Below, in pieces: positions 21,124-27,019 of a DNA stretch of 27,019 bases. The stretch lies in the NCBI GenBank assembly GCA_903813345.2, contig CAIIXF020000115.1, positions 1 through 27,019 on the forward strand. Direction: 5' to 3'. A program made the translations under genes and the position numbers. Numbering within the stretch: the stretch's first letter is position 1; each line of letters begins with the position of its first letter. The stretch is from Owenia fusiformis. Lineage: Eukaryota > Annelida > Polychaeta > Sabellida > Oweniidae. A model generated the notes under the pieces. The model saw only the letters and a list, made by a program, of their open reading frames with translations, did not search any database and had not been told where the DNA came from.

Positions 21124-23491
21124 TCAATTCTCCACACAGTTAAAGCATTTGTATATATCTTTAAATGAGTCGCATGCATCACATTTTATGTAGTCTTTCG
21201 TCCGTGTCTGTGAACAGTTCCAACACTCTGTAACAAGCTTATTCTTATCTCTACCCAAACTACATCTTTTACAGAAATAGCCACTCCATTCTGAAAAACC
21301 AAAATCTTAAGATACTAGTAGTATATGATCTTATATCGCCTACCATTAGAAGATTGTACTAACCAAGGCTCTGTTGAAGCTCGGACTTACAGAAATCGAC
21401 TTGAAACTTCCATTGTACCAATTTGTCCGCAAGACACAAAAAGGTAAATATCACAATATTTGACGATTTTGATCAACTTCAAGATTGTTCATGTTCACTA
21501 AAATTATTTTCAACTTACTTTTGGGACATTCAGATCGTGGCAAGTTGTCATAGTATTTGCCCTCTGGAAAACTTAAATGTTCTGAATCTGGTGTATAAGT
21601 CCTACCCTCAGTGCCTGATGTACCAATCTGAAATGTAAATGATTTCAATGAATAAAGATAAAATGAATATTCTGTATAATTGTCCCCCGGGGTAAGACAT
21701 TAATAGACAATGTTTCTTTTCACGTTGGAATATAGTTTGGGACAGTTGGGGTTTGTTTTCCTCATAACTGGTGTATACTTAAATGTTTTTCTTTCTAACT
21801 AGAGTTTTTAATGATTTTTGGTCCTTTTCCTCTGGCACTTGTGCTTACATTTGTAAATCACATATATAAAATCAAAGAATATGAATCATGATCCATAATA
21901 TAAGTTTTGCTTTTCAACACAAATTCATTTTACCCATACATTTTTCTTAGTCTTGAAACTTGCAGAAAGTATAAGCCCTAACCAAATATTACTGAAAATG
22001 GATAAAACGTGATCTTCAACATCCGCGATTCTTCAACCCTCCAACATTCTTCCCCTGACAATATTTTAAGCCCCAGTTTGAAAGACCTAGTGTATATTTT
22101 TGACTTTGTTTGGTTTTAAATCCTTCACATTATTGTGTAAAATTCAATTTCCTTGAAACACATGGGTAAAATTTTGCGCAATAACCAATTTTCAGGCATG
22201 TTTGTTTAAGTTTTGTAATTTCTTCAAAATTCAAGATTGAAAATGAATTATTGCACCAACAAAATCTTTTAAACCTTTCCCTTCAACATGTAATGATATG
22301 AGCCAAACCGTACATGTATCAAGGAAAATGTAGCCTGTTGTAACGGTTCACCTTTTTTGGACCACCCTGTATTACCTTGATTGGAGTCCCATCCTCTTTC
22401 CAGTAGTAAAAATTATAAGCCATGTAACTCTCTCTGTCACGTATTGCAACATCTTGGCCTACAATGTACAACTTTGTTGTACTTTAAACTAATTGATGCT
22501 TCATATTTGTGCATAAGATAACATTTCATTGTTTTAATGTTTTAGTTATAGTGTACAGGGTATCCCGAAAGTAATAAAATAATAAGTAGAAATAAGTAAT
22601 TTGCATTTTAATGTGAATGATGTCATATTGTTACATGCACTTTTGTGACTTACACTTTTTGTGTTACATGCACTTATTTTTGTGACTAGATTTGGTGTTG
22701 GCAGTCAGTGATTTCAGTCATCTGACACAAATTCTTACACTTTTGTCACTGTTTGCAAATAATGACATTTTGTTCTACTATTGTTTTGTTTTACAACTAT
22801 CTTTAGAGAATCCCATTGACAGAAATTATATTTAATATAAATTATAATACCATCAATTCCTTTGAAGCACATGTTGTCCAAAGCTTCTGTAAATTCCTCC
22901 CCAAATGCTGTACCAAATTTTTCACATACAGCCTTGGCACCTCTACCACATTTTTCTTTAAGCCTCTCAGTTGTAGCTTTACCAAGCGCAAAAACGGCAT
23001 TTATTACCTGTAGTACGTAAGTGTCTTGGCTATAAGTTGGAGCTTCTGTTAAAATCATGTCTGTCGAACAGTTGGTATCACAATTGAACTCATTTTTGAA
23101 GTACAAGTCAGTGTGAACACTGCGGGAAGAAGGTTGGCCAAATCTGCAGAAAAGTTAAACCATTATTGAATTGCATATGTATTGAACATTGTAATTTCCA
23201 GTTTACCTGGTTGTGATACCTTACTCTGTAATGTATCAGATACCTTTTACAGGTTCTCATCATGAATATCGCTGCTATTTTATTTTCACTGTATTATGTT
23301 ACTCTATGCAAGAGTTCAAACCTTAATAAACCTCAAACTGAGCTCTCACCTAAGTGTTGATATATGCTCATCAAATAATTTGACAGGTTCTCCATACAGG
23401 CCTATCGATATTGAACCTTTGGCTGCCTTTTCATGACCTTTAACCACATCTACAGTTCTTCCCCATACCTCAGTCCCAATAAATACAAGAC
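21124..23491 (-). CDS. Second receptor-like ectodomain paralog, exons 4-8 (5' exons not in window)
   Basis: Coding exons (complement): 23350-23491, 22851-23143, 22376-22458, 21519-21627, 21124-21290. Lengths 142, 293, 83 and 109 equal those of the first gene; the last is 167 against 176. Phases match, all splice sites are GT-AG and no frame break is seen. It covers the second lobe of the class C ligand-binding domain (KGSISIGLYGEPVK, VINAVFALGKATTER, GTAFGEEFTEALDNMC, YNFYYW) and the whole cysteine-rich domain with exactly nine Cys (ECPK...YFCKRC...CWNC...CDAC...CFNC). It then stops (VEN-TGA) at the same point as its paralog, again without seven helices. Exons 1-3 should lie within about 3 kb to the right but do not; that stretch is repeat and LTR material. 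Either intron 3 was expanded by insertion and the 5' exons lie beyond 27019, or the copy is 5'-truncated. No clear poly(A) signal was found near its stop. Confidence 0.8.
21660..22375. other. Expanded intron 6 of the second paralog, probable insertion
   Basis: This intron is 748 bp against 172 bp in the first gene. Its right end carries GGACCACCCTGTA (22359-22371), which read in reverse is TACAGGGTGGTCC, a motif often seen at ends of Tc1/mariner-like elements. A related TACAGGGTATCCCGAAAG lies in the next intron at 22554. No matching left end was found. Confidence 0.4.
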
Positions 23492-23499
23492 CTAGTTAC

Positions 23500-24480
23500 A
23501 AGACAAATTACAAGTTAGGCAAATATGTGCATGAATGGTCTCATGAATATTGTTACAAATTTTTTTTTTGAACATTTTCTGGTATCAGTCATTGAACGTT
23601 TTAGCACTTTAAGTAACATTTACCCCGATTCTAGTTTGCTAGTTAGTTGTTACACATATTTGGGCAATTATTTCCGTTGTTATCTAGTTCGTAGATAGTG
23701 TAAGTGATTTAATTAGTGAGTTAAACTGAGCACTTTCGGTGATTTTTGGATGTTCTTATTTAATTAGTGATTTCGTTTCACGTTTTGGAATTTGGCATTG
23801 AGGGTTGCGATCTGATTTATATGAGCGGCCGTTTAAAGAAAGTTCTACAATTTCCATTAAATACAGGTTAGTGTCTTTAGTCTTGTATGTTTTCGATAGT
23901 TTAGTGTATAGAACAATTTTCTGCATTAGATTAGTAAATCCCAGCCCGATCTGTCATATATTGTCGCGCCGGGACGTTTCCAAGGAGTACCCTGTATCTC
24001 AACTTCAGGGAAAGGCCAGGGACGATATAAGGGATCTTTGAGGTGTTGTATTTGGGTGCCGACCTAATTTGGTGGTACGGCAGTTACCTTTCAAGATGGC
24101 AAAATAACAATAGTATACAGGGATTTTATACTCTATTCCAATGTAAAATAATAATACAAATAAATTCAAAATGTCTATATACAGCTTCAATGTCTCTGTT
24201 CAGTTCAGCTTCCTCTAGTTTCTTCAGTCTTCTCTCTACTGTAATAACTCCTCTTCACACAAATAACACCCTTCTTCAGTGGTCAAAGGAGGAGGAGGAT
24301 CTGCTCCTCTGAAACTATCTTCACCCTCAAATGGAATTAGTCTCTTGGTCCTCTCTTGGAGTTCCTTCTGCTCCAACTAGTAAAATGGCCTGAGGAGGAT
24401 CTCCACTCTCAACTGGGATTCAACCTCTGGGAGTTTCTTCTGCTCTAGGTATCGTCTGTCTATATCACTGTTTCAATGTG
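23500..24480. other. Noncoding stretch of probable retrotransposon origin, boundary unresolved
   Basis: It has no similarity to intron 3 or exons 1-3 of the first gene. It includes TGTTACACATATTTGG (23648; on minus an LTR-like ACA end) and a repeated GGTGCCGACC / GGTGGTACGGC patch near 24053-24083. Where the paralog ends and the right-hand LTR element begins cannot be set without the other LTR. Confidence 0.4.
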
Positions 24481-25900
24481 ATATCTATGGAGGAGGAACC
24501 ACTCGGCAATGTCAATCAATACTCTGAGATTAGACCCGAGATGTAACTGCTCCCAGTAAACACACACCAATATCCCTCAGAGTCTTCTCACCTCGGAGGA
24601 ATCAGGGCTCCAGGAGTTTTGGTTCCAGAAGTGTAACCTCGGCTCAAGGAGTTATTTTGTCTCTATAAAACTATATGGAGGAGGAACAACTCAGGAATGT
24701 CAATCAATAATCTGAGATTAGACCCGAGTCATAAATGCTCCAACTAATACGCACCACAATGTCCCTCAGAGTCGTCTCGCCTCGGAGGAATTGGGGCTCC
24801 AGGAGTATCGCGGTTCTGGAAGTGTAACCTCGTCTCTGGGAGTTCTCTTATCTCTATTAAACTGTCTCGTGGAAGGGGTCCAGGCTCCGGGAGTATCTTC
24901 TGCTCGGGGAGTCGCCACTTCACAGGAGAAACCTCTTCTTTTGTACGAGACCCTAGCTATTGGAGTACCTTCCACTCCAGGAGTTGTCTCGTCTCAGGAG
25001 AAACCTCTGCTCCTGAACGCAACCCTGGCTATTGGGAGTACCTTCCGCACCGGAAGTCTTCTCGTCTCTATAATAACTTCTGCTCAACCTCTCTCACACT
25101 GTCTCTTGGAAGGAGTCCAGACTCCGGAAGTATCCTCTGCTCAGGGAGTCGCCACTTCACAAAAGAGACCACTACAACTTCTACAGAGAAATAACAACTC
25201 TGGAATTTCAATCAAATGGTGAGATTAGACCAGAGCTGCCACTTCTCGATCGTGGAGTACCTCAGTTCCGGGAGTGTAACCTTGGCTCCAATGAGAGTAA
25301 ACCTTGCAACACAGAAATACCTTGGTTCCGGTAGTGTAACCTCAGTATCTAACTTCTGGAGGAGTCAAATCACCTCGGAGGGTACGTCAAGTTCAGCAAC
25401 TTGTATCAATTTCGGATCATCAATAACTCGGAGGAGGAGGAGCAACTCACGAATATCGATCAATAAACTGAGATTAGACGGAGCTGTATCCTCAACCCTC
25501 GGAGCAAATTCCACTCTAGAATCGATGGAGGAGTAAGCACTCGGAGCTAACAATCCTCGGAGCAGATATGGCTCTCGAATATCAATCACAGCTGAGATTA
25601 GACAAGAGCTATAACTACTTGGAGCTAGCTATCCTCGGGCAGATGGGGCTCTTAACTAGATGGAGGAGTAATCACTCGGAGCTGGCAATCCTCGGAGCAG
25701 ATACAACTCTCGAATATCAATCACAACTGAGATTAGACAGAGCTGTAACTACTCGGACCAAATATAACTCGGAGGAGATATAACACTTAAATAATCGGAG
25801 GAGTAATCACTCGGAGCAGTGAGTCCTCGGAGCAGATATGGCTCTCGAATATCAATCAAACTGAGATTAGACAAGAGCCTTAATTACTCGGAGGATAATT
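24480..25900. repeat. Degenerate tandem repeat array (CTCGGAG / CTGAGATTAGAC boxes)
   Basis: A box of the form TCAATCA-n-CTGAGATTAGAC (one copy begins GTGAG), often followed by GAGCT, occurs about seven times: near 24509, 24696, 25207, 25452, 25578, 25714 and 25849. The last spacings are near 126-136 bp. Between them are many GAGGAGGA, CTCGGAGC and CTCCGGGAG variants. A block at 24855-24935 recurs near 25095-25165. Open frames here (for example 24791-25222 +) read as repeated peptides and are products of the array. It lies inside the probable LTR of the minus-strand element. Confidence 0.7.
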
Positions 25901-25910
25901 ACTTCTTAAA

Positions 25911-26000
25911 ATGACGTCACTTCCGTAAAAATAAAGATGGCCGACCGCTAGGAATTCTGGGAAGAAGAAATCAAAATGGCGGACAGCAATATGGCGTCAA
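25911..26000. promoter_or_regulatory. CRE / ETS / YY1-like motif cluster
   Basis: A perfect palindromic CRE TGACGTCA (25912-25919) overlaps an ETS-type CACTTCCG. It is followed by three YY1-like cores: AAGATGGCC (25934), CAAAATGGCGG (25972) and CAATATGGCG (25987). This combination is typical of broadly active vertebrate and invertebrate promoters. It lies within the probable LTR of the minus-strand element, so it may be its promoter or enhancer. Confidence 0.5.
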
Positions 26001-26502
26001 ACTCAATAATCAAATTGCCAACTCACCCAAAACTGGCTGTTATCTTCTTGTATCTCGCACAGTCACAACGGACGCAAAAACTGCAGCAAATAATGTCAGC
26101 AAATAATCCAAATATCATGTAATATAGTCTAATATAGTTCTCAATTCACATCGAACACGCTCCCACATAAAATGATACAAACTGACGAGGTGTTTCCTCT
26201 GCAAAGTCTTTGTTTACTCTGATTTACAGGTCACGATCTCACGCTGAAGTCCAGACATCTCAAGTTGCATCATGGGAAAACTACAACTTAAGTTGGCGGT
26301 AAATTCAAATGAAGCCATCTGATTGGTTGAGTTCTGTTGCTGAGTGCCTAATTATTCTAATTTATTCCACTCAGCTTGCTGATCAAGTAAACATCCAAAT
26401 TACAGGGACGGAACATTGAATAAACATGAAATAACATAAAATCCTGTAAAATAAACGTTTATATGCCCTAGTACTAATCAGGGGGAATTAAAAATTCCCA
26501 CA

Positions 26503-26518
26503 CTCCCCCCTACTAAGC
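26503..26518 (-). other. Polypurine tract of the minus-strand element
   Basis: On the minus strand the sequence reads CTTAGTAGGGGGGAG immediately before TGTGGG. It is preceded by GGGCGATCAAG, a layout like the pol-to-LTR junction of Ty3/Gypsy elements. Confidence 0.65.
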
Positions 26519-26612
26519 TTGATCGCCCACGATCACACAAGCACTTAAGAATCAACTTTATATACAAAGAGTCGATATCTCATATTATACAATGTTTCTA
26601 AATCACTAGATC

Positions 26613-27019
26613 CTACATCACCCTCTCATAGGTAGTTCTCCTATTCATCCACCTCGTTCCATACTCTGGCTTCCTCTTCTTCTGATGCCTATGGAACTGT
26701 AATCGCTCCTCACACACTGTAAACATCTCTTCTTCCGAGTTACTTCTCCTCTTCGGCTTAAGAGTCACTGCTTCTCCATCTCCCTCTAAGGCTTGGGCGT
26801 CAGCTTGACTCTCCTCAGAAACAGTACACTGCTCTTCCTCAGAGCTACTTCTCCTCTTCAGCTTAAGAGTCTCTGCTCCTTTATCTACATCTGGTACCTG
26901 GAGTCCATCATGACTCGGTCCAACATCTTCGTCAAGGGAGCTCCGCTGTCTCCTGGAGGAGCCACTCAGACTCAGTGTCTCAGCATCATCAGGAAAGTCA
27001 TCTTCATCAGTCTCTGGGA
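26613..27019 (-). CDS. C-terminal end of a retrotransposon open frame, running off the window
   Basis: The minus-strand frame is open from the window edge (first full codon at 27017) to TAG at 26613-26615, giving 134 residues with no start visible. It is acidic and basic in patches, with an internal repeat: ETLKLKRRSSSEEE and then AVTLKPKRRSNSEEE. It ends HRHQKKRKPEYGTRW...YERVM. The length without stops, the low-complexity tail and the polypurine tract about 95 bases downstream fit the end of pol (after integrase) in an LTR retrotransposon. No catalytic domain lies in the visible part. It could instead be a host gene tail beside an unrelated repeat, but I think that less likely. Confidence 0.6.
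   Translation of the reverse strand, partial: PETDEDDFPDDAETLSLSGSSRRQRSSLDEDVGPSHDGLQVPDVDKGAETLKLKRRSSSEEEQCTVSEESQADAQALEGDGEAVTLKPKRRSNSEEEMFTVCEERLQFHRHQKKRKPEYGTRWMNRRTTYERVM

Larger units (their letters stand above)
23600..26502 (-). mobile_element. Probable 3' LTR of a minus-strand LTR retrotransposon (left boundary uncertain)
   Basis: On the minus strand the LTR begins TGTGGGAATTTTTAATTCCC at 26502, right after a polypurine tract and 111 bases past the end of an open frame. TATAAA on minus at 26463-26458 may be its core promoter. The other end was not identified, so the left coordinate is a guess; the LTR may be much shorter and the repeat array may belong to something else. Confidence 0.45.

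Noticed and set aside
24791-25222. 143-codon plus-strand open frame with repeated peptides
   Set aside because: The peptide repeats only mirror the DNA repeat array; other frames are also partly open.

Overview
This is a eukaryotic, AT-rich, animal-type window with short GT-AG introns, scattered coding exons and many young mobile elements. The gene families (SLC16-type transporter, metabotropic-glutamate-receptor-like ectodomain, Ty3/Gypsy-like LTR elements) and the compact introns suggest a marine invertebrate, perhaps a mollusc or another lophotrochozoan. The species cannot be fixed from sequence alone.

Left edge (1-650, + strand): the last exon of a monocarboxylate-transporter-like gene (SLC16/MFS), with a poly(A) signal. 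About 1.7 kb on, 2248-6198 (- strand) holds an eight-exon gene that I could assemble completely. It encodes a 551-residue protein with a signal peptide, a class C GPCR (mGluR-like) Venus-flytrap ligand-binding domain and a cysteine-rich domain. It then stops three residues after the last cysteine, with a poly(A) signal 54 bases on and no seven-helix domain.

The gene belongs to a small cluster, all on the minus strand. At 16311-16870 lies a decayed relic of exons 4-5, with a Cys-to-stop change and a frame-breaking deletion. At 21124-23491 lie exons 4-8 of a second paralog. Their exon lengths and phases match (only exon 8 differs, by 9 nt), the splice sites are intact, and the stop codon is at the same place. 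Two paralogs therefore share the receptor-without-membrane-domain architecture, which I consider the most interesting biology here: a candidate family of secreted amino-acid-binding receptor ectodomains.

The space between copies is filled by mobile DNA. A complete LTR retrotransposon without recognisable coding capacity (10120-15693) has a 4-bp target duplication, a primer-binding site and a polypurine tract. Its two LTRs look identical over 337 bp, yet one is 2594 bp and the other 350 bp. The long LTR contains about 15 units of a ~62-bp satellite with higher-order structure. A 1552-bp DNA transposon (19013-20564) sits in the duplicated 3' flank of the second paralog, and the empty site survives next to the first gene. 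An inverted-repeat element lies at 9770-10076.

At the right edge (about 23.6-27.0 kb) there is a minus-strand LTR-retrotransposon end: an open frame running off the window, a polypurine tract at 26503-26518, and a long probable LTR. The LTR contains a degenerate repeat array and a CRE/ETS/YY1-like motif cluster. This element lies where exons 1-3 of the second paralog would be expected.
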